A stretch of DNA of 64,000 bases from Watersipora subatra. Taxonomy: Eukaryota; Bryozoa; Gymnolaemata; Cheilostomatida; Watersiporidae. The DNA is taken from contig NC_088712.1 of the NCBI RefSeq assembly GCF_963576615.1, positions 57,372,010 to 57,436,009 of the forward strand, read 5' to 3'. The notes beneath the pieces are model-generated. The model was not told where the DNA came from. It was given only the letters and a program-made list of their open reading frames with translations, and did not search any database. Positions 1-13,900 of the stretch are shown here, piece after piece; position 1 is the stretch's first letter; the number at the start of each line of letters is the position of its first letter. The position numbers and the translations under genes were made by a program.

Positions 1-165
1 CCTCTGAGTGTTTTAACTGCTATCAAGTTTTGGCGATTTTAATCCTGAAACATCCTGGCAGTTAGATCACCTGAACCACAAACAAAATCTCAAATGCTAA
101 AAAATATCTACACATTCTAATGAAAATCCACTAGAATTTGGTGTGATCACATCTTTAAGTGCTAC
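1..165. repeat. Right half of a hairpin MITE, cut by the window edge
   Basis: Positions about 10-150 match the right arm of the foldback repeats at 41690-41960 and 50295-50700: an arm beginning with a TTTTAAC stretch, then ATCAAGTTTTG, TCCTGAAACAT and a TCTAMTRAAA-like tail. The left arm would lie outside the window. It is a non-coding mobile-element remnant. Confidence 0.5.
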
Positions 166-1976
166 ATACGTAGATAATAAACTAAAGAGCTGCCTACACA
201 GACAGATGATGAGAAAAGGAAATTTTTAGTAGGTGTAGACGGGAAGCCTTCACGCTAACACTGCTTGTATTGTGTTAAACGAACTATTTGGAGACAATAC
301 CTGTGTTCCTGGTATATTGAGCGGCAAAATTACATGTTTAAGACTAGTTCCAGTTTTCCTCTTTTAATTTGCAAAATACAAAAATTTTGATAGTCACAGA
401 TAAAACTGATTGAACTTATTGGTGCCGCTATCGGCAGCAGGCGTAGCTCGCTCGTCATTACAAAAGTCTGACAGCTTCTGGCCCCATGTTAAAATTGCTC
501 CTCCGACTGCATACCAGCCAACAACCAGGTAACCGAACTGTCGACAGTCTCTACTTACCCATAAAAGGGAAGAAAGGAGGCGCCATATTAGTTGCTGTCG
601 GAGATGGCCCGACGGCATCACCATCTGTAAACAAATAATCGCTGTTGACACACAATCATCCTACAAACCTAAAGGGATACGGCTACCTCAACAGTCCCCC
701 TGCCTCAAAAAACTAATAATCGATAAATAAAAGTGTCAATGTATTATGGCACGAGTGTAATCAAAGATTTTAACAAAACTCGACTCTTCATTCCTTATGC
801 TGCCTATTGATTGGCTAATTTTTTACGACCTATGAAATAGGTATAGGTAGTTAGTTGGCTTTCAAGGACTTTATTAATGTGATGAAATTTCAAGCATTAA
901 AAATATTTTATACATCAAAACACCTGGCCCGAGGAAACATAAATTTTAAAGATCAAACAAAGTGGTGAGACGTCTGATGAGGAAAAAAGGAATTGAAATC
1001 ATACAGCCAAGTTCCTTCTGTCTTTTATTAGCCACTGAACAGGATGTTTGGCTGGCAACAAAAACACTTCCTCAGTAACCTAACAGAATTTCATCAGACC
1101 CTAAATGACCTACACAAAGACCTAGCACTCGAAATGTGCCGAATTAATCAAGGCAACAGTCATACCAGTGTGTAATTTGCCACTAACCCTAGTACAAAAT
1201 ATAAAAAAGTCACTCTGGAGGAAAATTGCAAAGAGAGTATGATATGAAACTATTAAAAACAAAACAATAAAAAAATTACAAACCCCTGTGAATTGTTTCT
1301 AGGAATGTCAACCTTTGAAGATAGAGTTGTCCACACAATCTGGGAATATTGTAGGCAAACTTAACTTGTTTAATTTAGAAGTGCTTGCCATCATGAATAA
1401 CTTCTATACCGCTAGTAATCAGTGTTGTAGAAAATAACAGCAGCTGATCATTAATCTATTTAAATTTAACTATTTATTATTGATCACTTGAATGAATCTT
1501 TAATTTGAAGCTATACAAATCTGAATTCTGAATCAATGGTCATTATATTGAGCTATTGTCAACAACTGAGTTAGAAATAACAACACTTTTATCTTAACTA
1601 CAAACCAGACAGAGATTGTAGCAGCTGAAACCTTTGGCTATGGCCAACATAATTCCAAATTGATTTATATCTATGAATGTATACAGATTAATTCATCCTG
1701 TTTACAAGACAAACTGAAAAGCTGGCAATTGGATGCTGTCGGGAATGTGCAATATTTTGAACATTTCTAAATAGGGTCCCCACCAACTTTGTTTGGTCCT
1801 CTTTGCTCAAGAGAAAGAAACAAAACAATGACAGCCTGAGAGGATTAGAAAGAGTTAACACAAATCAATCATTGCATCGAACGATAACAATGATAGTCTA
1901 TGCTACTATATTGAATCCCATGTTAATCTAAACAAGCTCCTTATAATCTCATTGAAGGTTGACTGACAAGACCTAC
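166..1976. other. Non-coding stretch downstream of the last visible SYVN1 exon
   Basis: I read both strands looking for the conserved C-terminal exons of synoviolin and found none. One open frame of 85 codons at 394-651 (minus) has no recognisable domain. The stretch is probably intron of SYVN1. Confidence 0.4.
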
Positions 1977-4900
1977 TTCCTGGGTTGGCATTCGCGGGGA
2001 AAGGAAATGGTGCACCTGGGAAGGCAGCCGGATTTAAGGGAGTGAATGGAGGCGCTGCATTGTTTCCAGGAGCTGCTGCGGGCTGGGCAGCTGGCTGGGG
2101 TGGTAGATGACCAACATGAATCGCTTGCCCTAAAATATGTAAGAGAACACAATTCCAAAGTTGTTTAACGAAATAACATGTGTGCATGTTGTTTGTATAA
2201 CAGGAACCAATAAAGCGCCAACAAAATCAGGCCTAAATCACCACCCAGCGCAGCTAAAAATTAAGAGACGATGTCAATAATCCTTCAATTAAAAAATACT
2301 GGCTGTTGCAAGTTTTTTGTATCTAATCCTTTTAATTTGCACCAACACGAGTTACCAACATGCTGAGTACAGAATTCTGACAACTCCAGCTATCATCGCA
2401 TACAGGGCTTATTCGCCGATCTTGCATTACAAAAGCAATAGCTGCAGGTACTTTATCAGATGTTTGTGAACATATCGTGTGTGGTAGAAGAAACATGCAA
2501 AGGACTTGTTGAGTACATTGCATCAGTTCGCATGAGAGCATCAGCAATATGATCACTAAACACTGATAACAATATGTACATGTATTTATTGCTGAGAGAG
2601 GACCTGCTAGGGGGAGTGAGCAATATGTACATGTATTTATTGCTCAGAGAGGACCTGCTAGAGAGTGAACAATATGTACATGTATTTATTGCTGAGAGAG
2701 GACCTGCTAGAGAGTGAACAATGTGTACATGTATTTATTGCTGAGAGAGGACCTGCTAGAAAGTGAACAATATGTACATGTATTTGTTGCTCAGAGAGGA
2801 CCTGCTAGAGAGTGAACAATATGTACATGTATTTATTGCTCAGAGAGGACCTGCTAGAGAATGAGCGAGAGTAGACCAAACCACTGAGCGTGACAAATTA
2901 TAACAAAGTTTTTTGCCATGCTGCTCGTGCGAGCCACAATCTAGCACAACATCGAGTGAGTGAGTGTATCATTTGTAAAAAATTTCTTATGAGAGAGGAA
3001 AAGTGTGTTGTTCTGTTGTTTTTTAGTTTACAAGGCAATTTCGTTGATGATCGGGTGCCATTTTTATTCATTATCACAATTGAAATACTAAATTGTCAGT
3101 TGCCGAGAGAAATAGTACAAACCATGACGCTATGTAATTGTGTAGAAAATAAGCCAAGGTGTAACCCCTTGCAACCAGTAATATTTACAATCATGACACG
3201 CACAAGGTTTTAGTGGCTTACTGAGATTTTTAGAATTGAACACTTGGGCAGCGACCTGCTGGTTGGGGTGGCCCCAAACATACTCAGGAGCTATAGCAAG
3301 CTTTTTGAGCATTAAGATCCGAAATATATATATAAATACTTATATAACATCTGAGGGTATTAAAACGGAGCGAGAAAAAAGGCAAAACATGAACACCTAT
3401 ATTACATAACCAATTGGAGAGAATCTTCTCTGTGGTGTAAACTACCTCATCACCAGAAAGACTGGCCAGAATTTGGATTTAACCCAAAATACATTGAAAG
3501 TTAGCACAAACCAGTGATAAATGCTCCTAAACACCTCAATAGTCCATTTTAGAACATATTATATGTATCCTGTTAGCACACCATTCTAACATAATTTCAT
3601 TGCCAAAAAATGAGCGATTCTTGATCAACGGTTTTATTATACGTGGCAGACGATTGATGTAGAAATGACAACATTCTTGCACAGCCCTAGAATCCAATCA
3701 AATGAATTTTTTTTTTAAATTTGAGATATATTTTTTTCCTATAAAATAGGATTATTTTGCTAGATACTTACTTTAATAATCTCTAAGAGCTAAGAAAAAC
3801 ATAACTTGAATTCCTGTCTGTCTAACAACCTTTCCGTAAAGCCAAGAAACGGTCTTACCTCTATGTTAAGAGTGAATGTCTGAGAATTTTATTGTGTCAA
3901 CTATTTGGCATTTTACCGGTTAATAATATGAAAACGGAAATTACTCGGAGCCATTTAAATATTGCTACAACAACTTTTCTGAATATCAAATTATTACATA
4001 ATGCTGTCACACAGCAGCTGTATTTAAACTGTTAATAATTGGTTTTAGTTGCATTTTAGACAAACATTAAAGATAAGAAGCCCTTGTGCATTTGAAGCTG
4101 TTAATATAGATTACTTTTGCAAATCATATGCATTTTTCCACCAGACCATTGATGCATTATTTCACTTTCATGATAGTATGTTAGTGTTTTATAGGATTTA
4201 TGGATATGCTAGGAAGCGATTACATACATTTAAAATAGTCTGAAAAAGTAATTTGTTTGCTATTCGACTTTTAAACTAATATCTTTAAAAGCCATACAAA
4301 CTGAATTTTCAGTGATTGACCATGAAAAGTGTAAGCAACCTTTTGGCAGTAAAAGGGCTAAAAGGTTGCTGCAGATGATCTCAACCAGACGACTTTTAAA
4401 CTATCCCACTGGTAGCAAAAAAAATCAGTACACTTTGTGAACGGCTAATCCGTGATAAAATATTCATATTATACTAAGACAGTTAAAAAGGTAATGAAAT
4501 AAACCATATGCAATGATCTCATCGTTCAAACACAGAGACACGTCTTGCTGAATATCTGTTGACCAAATCCCAGCTAGTAGTCTGGAACAAGGAGATTAGG
4601 AATCGTAACAGGGTGAGATAGTAGCCAATCCAATTTACTCAACTTATGACATGTGCTTAAGACAAGTTGACATGTTCAAGAGAAGAGAGTATGTTAAGGA
4701 ACAAGTATTGTACTGTTGAATCATGTAATGTCATACATATGAGACTGTTGTTTACAAGTGAGCGTTGGTGATTGATGACACCCAAATATGAAGTATGCAG
4801 AGTTCATATAACAAACCAGGCAATTAATTTACCAAGCCCTTTACCAAGGTCAAAGGAATGCGGTGCCTGGCAAGTGATTTCATTAAAACAATTTAGACTT

Positions 4901-7900
4901 GATATAATTTTAAAGCAGTTTTTTCACTAAAAATCGTGTGAAGGATAAGGACTTTCTATATATATATATTTTTCAGAATATATCTGTTTTCGGTATGTCC
5001 AGCTATAGCTATTATTAGAATAACTGTAGCTGGACAATAATGCTGACACAAAGTCATGGCTTACCGCCATTAGAAGCCTAGCAGTTATTCAGCAGCTTAC
5101 AGGAATTTTCCATTGGCAATATGCAGGCTAATAGCTTAAAAGGTACAGTTGTTTGACAAAGTTTTAAAACCTTTACAGTTGTTTTCATTTTTCTCTTAAT
5201 TTATTTCAATTACACAAAACACTTCTCTCATGATATGTAGTTTGAAAGTTAGAATGGGAAATATTGTTATATGTTAAATACAAATCAATTTTCTGTCCAG
5301 ACTTTTTTATTACCCGGGCAACGCTGGGCAGCACAGCTAGTTTGTTATAAAATCTAATAAACTTTATCTTACCTAATTCTAAAAATTTAGATAAGTTATA
5401 ATGAAAATTTTTTTGACAAGTTTAATTATATAAAAAGAAATCTCTATACTAATAAATAAAATAATTAAATCTCATGTCATTGTGTCTGTCTGTTAGTCCG
5501 AATAAACGCTGAGTTTCCACATTTATTACACTAACAGCCCCCTCCCACCATAATCTCCACCCACCCATCTAATCTTCACCTGAGCCAGTTTTTAAACTAG
5601 ATATACATACGCCCTCATAGTTTCTGCTTCTGTTTGCTGAATAGTCTTACACAGTTAGCGGCGTAAACTATATTACCGCCATTTTAATCAGCTTCTTAGA
5701 GAAAATCTAAACCTTGTTTAAATGAATGTCAGCCATATTGTATTGAATGTCAGCCATATTGTATTGAATGTCTTTGTAAAGGTTCAAACACACTGGGCGA
5801 TTTTATGGCATGCGTCATGAGGAGCGCGGAGATATCGCTGGCGTGTGCCTAAACACACTTGAGCGATTCACCAGCAAACGATAATGTGGGCACGCTCACA
5901 AACTGCCAATAAAATTCTGTATCATTAGTTTCTTCTGAGGTATTAATAAATTTAAGTCAATATGTCGCCTTCTAGGCAACGACGTAAAAAACTTCCACTT
6001 TTGTTATTATGCCTATCTCACTTTCATGGATTGTTCACTACAAGACATAAGAAAAAAACATTCTTGTATTTTTAACAGTACTATTTAGCGATTTTTATAT
6101 ATAAATTACTTTATAGCAATTTTTTATTTTTAATATGATAAATATTTACTAATCTAACGATGGTCAACCTGCGCAAGGCCTGACTCCCAAATGTTGGTTT
6201 TCAACTGGGTTTCTTTATATTTTTTGTGTGTTGTGTCATACAAGACTGGGTGTGCTCTCATTAAATCTATGAACAATTCAATGTTCGTTTTGATGATGTT
6301 TCAGCCGTAACTAAATACCAAAATGTTGTTGCTGTATGTTGGTGAACATCAATACGAAAAAATTACCAGCCATTGAATTGCATTCTGGGAAAAACCTACC
6401 AATCGAAATGCATCTCGTACATGATAATGTTGTAATAAAGAATGTCTAATGTTACCGCTCTGCACGAGCTCGCTGAGCGAGTTCTAGCGCAGAATGTTCT
6501 AGCGCCACACGCAGTGCGATATCGCACTAGATATCGCATAGTGTGTTTTCACCTAATGGTTTTAGATGACTTGATGGAAAACCTGTTACACTGAATGCAA
6601 CTGCTCACAACAAAGGTAAATTTAATGTGAAACCGATTTGGTCTCATATAGTATGATCTAACAGAATAAACAACAAACGCATTCTTACCTTAAATTTTCA
6701 GTTTACTACCATACAACTTATATGTGATGACAAGTCGAGACTACGAATTAAAAATTGAACTTTGAGTTGTACAAGATTAAAGATGTCTAGGCAAGTTGAG
6801 ACTACTTTGTCAACATGCTTTTCATATTTTCAACACAATGATACAGCACACCATCTTTTGAATGTGATCAATCCAGTAAATTATTTTGGTGCAAAGAGGA
6901 GTTGCCTACCCAAGGCTAAGCAAGAAAAGATAACTTTGCAGAATTGAGCATACAGATGACTTTCCGCTTTTGGTACATACAGTGCCAGCTGTTGGGCTTA
7001 TATCTACCATTTAGGTACATACAGTACCGGGTGTTAGGTGAATATCTGCCATTTAGGTATATACAGTGCAGGTGTTAGGCTAATATCTGCCATTTAGGTA
7101 CATACAGTACCGGGTGTTAGGTTAATATCTGCCATTTAAGCACATACGGTGGTGGATACTGGCCTAATATCTGCCATAGTTGAAGTATTATAAAAAAGAC
7201 CTATGGTACATAAGTCATTGCATAGCATTTGGACCTATGGTACATAAGTCATTGCATAGCATTTGGACCTATAGTACATAAGTCATTGCATAGCATTTGG
7301 ACCTATGGTACATAAGTCATTGCATAGCATTGGGACCTATGGTACATAAGTCATTGCATAGCATTTTGATCTATGGTACAAATGCTAAATGAAAAAAAAA
7401 GCCAAGATAGTAAACATGAAGAGGTAAAGATATGTCACAACTACCGCAATGTACTCTGTGGTAACCTAACATTTGTCAACCAACATGCAGATGCACAAGT
7501 TAAATGAATAAGAAAACGTAATAATTAGAGAATGTAAAAAGTGGACTTGTTAAATGTTTACACTGATAATTAAAAACCTAACCAAAAGTAAAGAAAGACA
7601 AAGTAAAGTACAGTGTGAACAGCCTATAGGTATGCAATACAATAGCTAACTACCAAGGAAGCTCGAGGGGAGTTCGTTTACTGACGGAGTCACTTAACAA
7701 CGCGGTCTTCAAAACATACCCGCAGTTGTTAAAGCGAGAGTCACTTATATCAGTAAAAGCATTCCGCGAGTTTCACATTTATAATGATTTAACACAATTC
7801 TAAAAATAATAAAAAAGTTGACAGGATATTTGCGGCTAACATTCAAATAGAGCTCAATAGCTCGATACCGTGTTGCAACAAATTCTTAAGAATATTCGTA

Positions 7901-10900
7901 AAACTTCCTCAAGCTTATGTTAAAGTTACTGCAAATATTCTAGCCATAATTTAACTGAGTAGTTTACTTCATACCATTCCTGGTCCAGAATTGTGATTCA
8001 AGCGATAGGCCCAATTAAATAAGTGAAACTTATTTAAGGTTATGGCAGGAAAGCACTTAAGAGCAGAGCCATCGAGTGTAAGAGTTGCGCCATGCTAGTA
8101 ACGCAAAAAAGTTGATCACGTGACCCTATGGTCGCCATCTTAGTTCCATTTACCGTATTGTACTCAAAGTGATATACGATATTTATTATAATTATCACTT
8201 TGATTGTACTGTTCTAATAGGATTTTAGTTGTTATTGTGGAAATTAAGGGCTGTTAGTTCACTCAGCCTCATCTAAACCTAGATTTTTTTGTGATGATTA
8301 GAAGGCTAAGTCATTACCATATATATTTTAAAGGGCTGTTAGTTCATTCAGCCTCATCTAAACCTAATGTTTTATGATTGAAATGCTAAGTCATTACCAT
8401 AGTTTAAACGCGGAGCTAAGGGGCAATTTTGAGCATTATTTGAGCGAGAACTACACCTATTCATACATTGATCATGCTGATTTGTTAATATTTTATATCT
8501 CAGTGTAATCGGTGTGTGTATGTATGTGTTGAACTCAAAGTGCAACAAAGAGGTTACTAAAAGTTGGCGGTGTAGTAGCAGCAGCAGTCAACTTTCCTTC
8601 AATCAACTTGCTTGTGGCATTAGATTAGATCAAGGAGTTTCACTCCATTAATAGATCAAAATGGTTAACTGCTGGGCAGTAGGATGCACAAACAGATCTG
8701 AGCACGGCTACACAATGCATTGCTTCCCAAGAGATGCCACATTGCGAGTTAAGTGGATACAAATGGTGAGACGAGAGGGTACCATCACCTCTTCATCACG
8801 ACTTTGTCACGTAAGTATTATATTTACAGAATTCATTGATAGTGAACATAGCTTCCGCATGATTTAACTGTTTATTGAAGTTAACTATAAATACCAGCAT
8901 AAACATAATATAGGCCTAACTAATATACAGATATTACTTTTCAGGCACACTTTGAAGATCAGATGTATGAGCCTAACCGCAAAGATGGCTTGAAGAAACT
9001 TCGGCATCTTGCTTATCCCACTCTGTTTCCACATCGTTCGGCTCCCAAAAGACGAAAGCCACCTTTAAAACGAGGTGCAGATGACTCAGGGCCATCGATT
9101 GCTTATTCCTCTGACCACGACTATGCAAGCAGTAAGCCATGCTCAACGCCTGAAGAAGAACCTAATGTTTCAGTTCTGGAGGCACCATCTTCTCCTGGTT
9201 TGCAAATTTGTTTTGTTCATGTTTGCTTTGACATACAATTACATTTATCTTGAGTAATATGTGTTTATAACATTTTCTGTTAGTAGGCTTGCGATGATCA
9301 TGCAAGTAAGTATAGTCAGTGGAAATGTGTGTGAGGAGTGCTGAGATTTAATTTATTCTTCTGGATGGGACTTAACCATTGCCTCTGTGCATTACTAATT
9401 CTTTGTGTGTCTTCTTTCACATCTAATTTGTACACTTTGCTAATCCTAATATGCACAACTTAACAGAACTCATAACTTGTATAACCACCTTCTGATTATA
9501 TGTTCCTCTATCTTCCACTCATCAAAACTTAACTACAGCGCCTAGATATACTGAGCTTGCATTGACAAAATTATTTCATTTTACTTTTAGTGGAAATGAA
9601 TACAACTAGCATTAGTGAAGATGACCAGGATACAATAAACACCTTGAAGAGAAAGATTTCTTCAGTAGAAACTCAGAATGCTAAGGTATAAGACTTTTGT
9701 AGATTTTATAAGCTATATTTGATACTGATGTGTATTACTTGATGTTTGATGTAATGGGTATATATTAAATTTGATTTACTATTTTTGTGTAAGGTACGAA
9801 AGAGATGCTTTGATCTTTGAAAGAAGCTTAAGCAGTCGGAGTCAGCTGTAGGTAAAATGTTTAATGAGGATCAGCTTTAAGCGCTTCGACGAAAGTCTAC
9901 AAGAGGACTTAAATGGAGCCCAGGAACCATTAAAAAAGGTCTGCAACTAAGATTTGCATGTGGTTCCACAGGCTACAACATGTTGCTTGAGCAGAATCAA
10001 CCTCTTCCTTCTATTAGAACACTCCAAAGACATATGCAGAGAGTTCCATTTTCATCTGGTGTACTCAAGGGGGTGTTTGAGTATATGAAAGTTAAGGTAA
10101 AGTTCCGTAATTACAGACTAAGATGTGGTGCTTCGCTCTCTGAAAAACCCATGGTGATTAAATCAAAAATGGCTATTTAAAATTATAGCATTATCTTTGG
10201 CTAAAATGTGAAATACTTTTGGTGCGACTAAAGGGCTTTAGTGTCCACAGGTTGAGAAAATGTCTCCCTTTGATAGAGACTGCTGCCTCACACTAGATGA
10301 GCTGCAGATTACTCCAGCTAAAGAGTACGATCGAGCTAGCGGAAGCATCATGGGTGATGTAACTTTACCTGGACACAAAGGAAAAGCCACGCATGGGCTT
10401 GTTTTCATGTTGGCAGGTATAATCTTAGGTCTTAGATTTATTAACAAACAAACAGAAATCATGTTGCAAATCGTTTTTCATGTCGGTCATAGAGAGTATG
10501 CATCCTCGGGTTTTGGGCTAGCTTGCAAGTCAGAAGTCGTAGGTCAATATGTGGAATTTGATTCAAGTCACAATTGGTGACTCGTTTTTGTTGTTTTTAT
10601 TCCTGTTATTTTAGATATGTTGCAAATTAATTAGTTTGCTAAAGTTTATTAAACAACTATGTCTATGCTTGCAGGGCTGGCAACAAGGTGGAAACAGGTA
10701 GTAGCTTATTACTTTACAGGTAATTCTGTGCGAGGAGCTGTTTTCAAGCCAATCATCTTGGACATTATCAGCCATGCTGAGAGCATAGGTTTACATGTAG
10801 TATCTGTTACCTCAGATATGGGTTCCTCTAATCGAGCTATGTGGGCAGCCTTTGGTATTATCGTTAACAAGTTTTGCAAACCTTGCACAAGTGTTACGCA

Positions 10901-13900
10901 TCCTAGTGATGCTAGCAAACATCTATATTTTCTTGCAGATGTTCCGCACCTTATCAAAAACCTGAAAGCATCTTTGCTCAGTAATGGGTCATTCAAGCTT
11001 CCTTCAGATATTGTTCAGAAGTACAATTTGCCTTCTGATAGTGTCTCTATTAGGCCAGTGAAAAGGTTGATTGATTACCAATGCAGCAAAGGGTTGAGGC
11101 TTGCTCCTAACCTTTCTGAATCTGCTTTAGAGCCTAGTCACTTTGAGAAAATGAAAGTGTACAATGCATTGAATTTTTTCAGTCATAGTGTATCTTGTGC
11201 ATTGAAACTCATGGTTGAATATTCGAAAAGCCCAGATTCTGAGCTTAATGTTCTCTATGTAGAAGGTGAGATAGATGAGTTTGAGTCAACAGCATGGTTC
11301 ATAGAAAAATGTAACAAATGGTTTGACTATATGTCGAGTAGGCAGCCAGTAATGGCTTTATCTAACAATAATATGGAATCGTACAACTTAGCTGTAGAGT
11401 CACTTAAAGAGTTCATTGTAGTTATTCAAGGTTTGAAGGTAGGTGCAGGTGATTGGAAACCTGTGCAGACAGGTGTGATTTTATCCACAACATCTATACT
11501 TGACATGTGTGAGGGATTACTCCAGTCTCACAACTTTCTTCTCACTTCAAGATTTACTCAAGATTGTCTTGAGAATCTATTTAGCTCAGTTAGGATCAAG
11601 AATCCAGTTCCAACACCACTTGAGTTTAGAAATAATTTGAAAATTATTATGACGGCTCAATTTTTGAAAGTCCCTCAAACAGGTAGCTATGATATTGATG
11701 AAAGTGACTATCTTGGTAACCTATTAATTTCAGATACTCAGCCCGAACCAGCTGTCGATCAGACAACATCGCAATACATGATGTCATTGTCTTTAGAATC
11801 GAACATTTCTGATGATGAGAAGAATTCTCTCTACTACGTTTCAGGCTACTGTTTAAAGTCTCTTAAAAAGCGAAAAATGGTTTGCCAAACATGTTTTCAA
11901 TCTGCATCAACTTCGGATGCATTAGATGGGGTCAGTAAGTTGGTTCAACTTAAGGACTATAAAAAGGGGGCTTTATGCCATGTTGCGGAACCCGTATATA
12001 ATGCTATGCTGAAATGGGAAAAGATTTTCAGGGCTAATGTAGAACAAGCATCACATAGAAACATCCGGAGAGCTCTGATCGATGGCTGTGGTAGGGTTGC
12101 CAGCATAGAGGACATTGTGCTCAAGTGTCATAACTTACCATCTAAGTTGCTTAGCACTTTTATAGACACTAGGCTTAGGTTTTTTTGTAAAGACCAAACA
12201 AAAAAACTAGGTCAAAGTCAAACTGTAGGATCTACCAAGGGGAGCCGCTCTACATTCATAAGGTCAATGGCCAAAAAGGCAAAGTAATCATCCATACGTT
12301 TACTTCGGTTCATGTTTCCTAACCTAGTGTCTGTAGCAGCTCTACTAGTAGGTGCTAATTGCTATAAATCCGTATTAACAATATTTATATATGTGACATT
12401 ACTGTGTTTCTAGGATGAAGGTTTCTAGGAGCTCCACTACTAGGTGCTAATTGGTAATAAACCCGTATTAAAAATAATTATATATGTATGTTTCTAGCAG
12501 CTTCATTAAATCGACCATATATATTATATACTTGATATATTTGGTGCATTTGAATATATATAATTATGTTGTTTGCAAACCCTTGCCCAACCACATGACA
12601 TATGTAATTTGTCTGTTTAATTTTACTGCATTTAAATATGTGTGTGTACGTATGCATGTTATTTGCAAATATATGTGCATGTGTAGAAACCTCAACTCAG
12701 TTTTTATGGACTTGTGCACTCTTTTTTGCTTGATTAGAGGCAATAAGGCAGTCAAAGATATTATATCATGTTAACTGAAGTATCATATGTTAGCAAGGGT
12801 TGCCTGTCATGCAAACCTATTGGCCAATATTCACTTACGTGACTTTTTATTGGCTAGCAAAGACCATTGCCTATAACAATGAAATGAAACCATTGTGCAA
12901 AGTGGAACTAAGATGGCGCCCGTAAATTGTTGGTGGCGTAACTCTTACACTCGATGGCTCTGCTTAAGAGAAAAGAGTGCAACTATGAAAACATGAGAAT
13001 AAAATATAAAAACTAGGAAAAGACAACTCACATGGATTGAACATAGGTGGAGCCTGTGCTGGAGCGGGAGGGACAACAGGTGCAACTGGAGCGGCAGCTG
13101 CTGCGGCAGCCGGAGGAGCTGCTGCAGCAGGGCGGACATTCAACACCTAAAAATATCAATACTTAAGATTACATAGCTTAAGGATGTTTAGATATGTCTT
13201 TAATAAAAAACACTTTTAGAAGTTTTCACACCTCGGGACACAAAATTAATCCATTCCAATATTTGCTTCATATGTCGATGCAAGCATACGTTGGAGCAAA
13301 TATTCTTATACGAATGCATTGCTTTTTGTTTAATTCATTCCAGAGCTCAAAAAGAACTGTTTGTAGCATTGAAATGAATGCAGTATACAAACCATATAAA
13401 AATTATAAGGACTATCTAAATTACATGTAAAAAGTTAATAAAGTAGCAACCATTAAAAAAGGTTTTTATTGCCACTTTATCTTAGATACAAAGCGTAGGC
13501 TTGGTGATGCGCAAGTACAGTGCGAGAGTGAGTAATAGATACTTGCAGTTTACACTCCAATTTACACTAGATATTGTTTAAATTAATTTATATCTTTGTA
13601 TTGCTTGTGTTTTATTTTTACTTTTAATCAGTTTTTGGCTTTTACATGCATATATAAGATGGTTTGAAAATGCCAGGGTTTAGATGCCATTTCTTAAAAC
13701 TTACTTCAAATATCGAAACAAATTTCCTTAAACTTTTATTATATTTCCAAAAGAATTTGTAACTCGAATTGGCGCAAAGTTGATGTTTGACTTTTTTTTA
13801 ATACACACCAAACAGATACATGGCAACTCAGCAAACTCATAAAGAAAATTATTAAAAATCTAGAGATCAGTAATCCAAATACATTCAGGCACTGTTAAAT

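Larger units (their letters stand above)
2130..8055. other. Left part of SYVN1 intron 10
   Basis: Apart from the listed tandem arrays, Helitron-like ends and a MITE, I see no exon in this stretch. A hydrophilic open frame at 3210-3312 (minus) was considered and not accepted. Confidence 0.5.
8064..12962 (+). mobile_element. P-type DNA transposon, 4899 bp, with intact ends
   Basis: Terminal inverted repeats occupy 8064-8092 and 12934-12962 (29 bp, one mismatch, starting CAGAGCCATCGAGTGTAAGA). The element is flanked by an exact 8-bp target duplication, CTTAAGAG, at 8056-8063 and 12963-12970. A second inverted pair (CGCCATCTTAGTTCCA) lies near 8134-8150 and 12902-12918, like the subterminal repeats of known P elements. 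The 8-bp duplication, CA..TG ends and THAP-type transposase define the P superfamily. It sits in SYVN1 intron 10, antisense to SYVN1, with its right end 69 bp from exon 10. Confidence 0.93.

Noticed and set aside
394-651. An 85-codon minus-strand frame left of the last visible SYVN1 exon
   Set aside because: Compared with synoviolin C-terminal sequence and found unlike it; no other domain seen.
3210-3312. Possible extra SYVN1 exon reading [20 protein letters not shown]
   Set aside because: It is hydrophilic and exon-like, but exons 10 and 11 already join in phase and the sequence matches no part of HRD1.
6972-7382. CRISPR-like array of short repeats
   Set aside because: The units are head-to-tail without variable spacers, and the sequence is eukaryotic; these are minisatellites.
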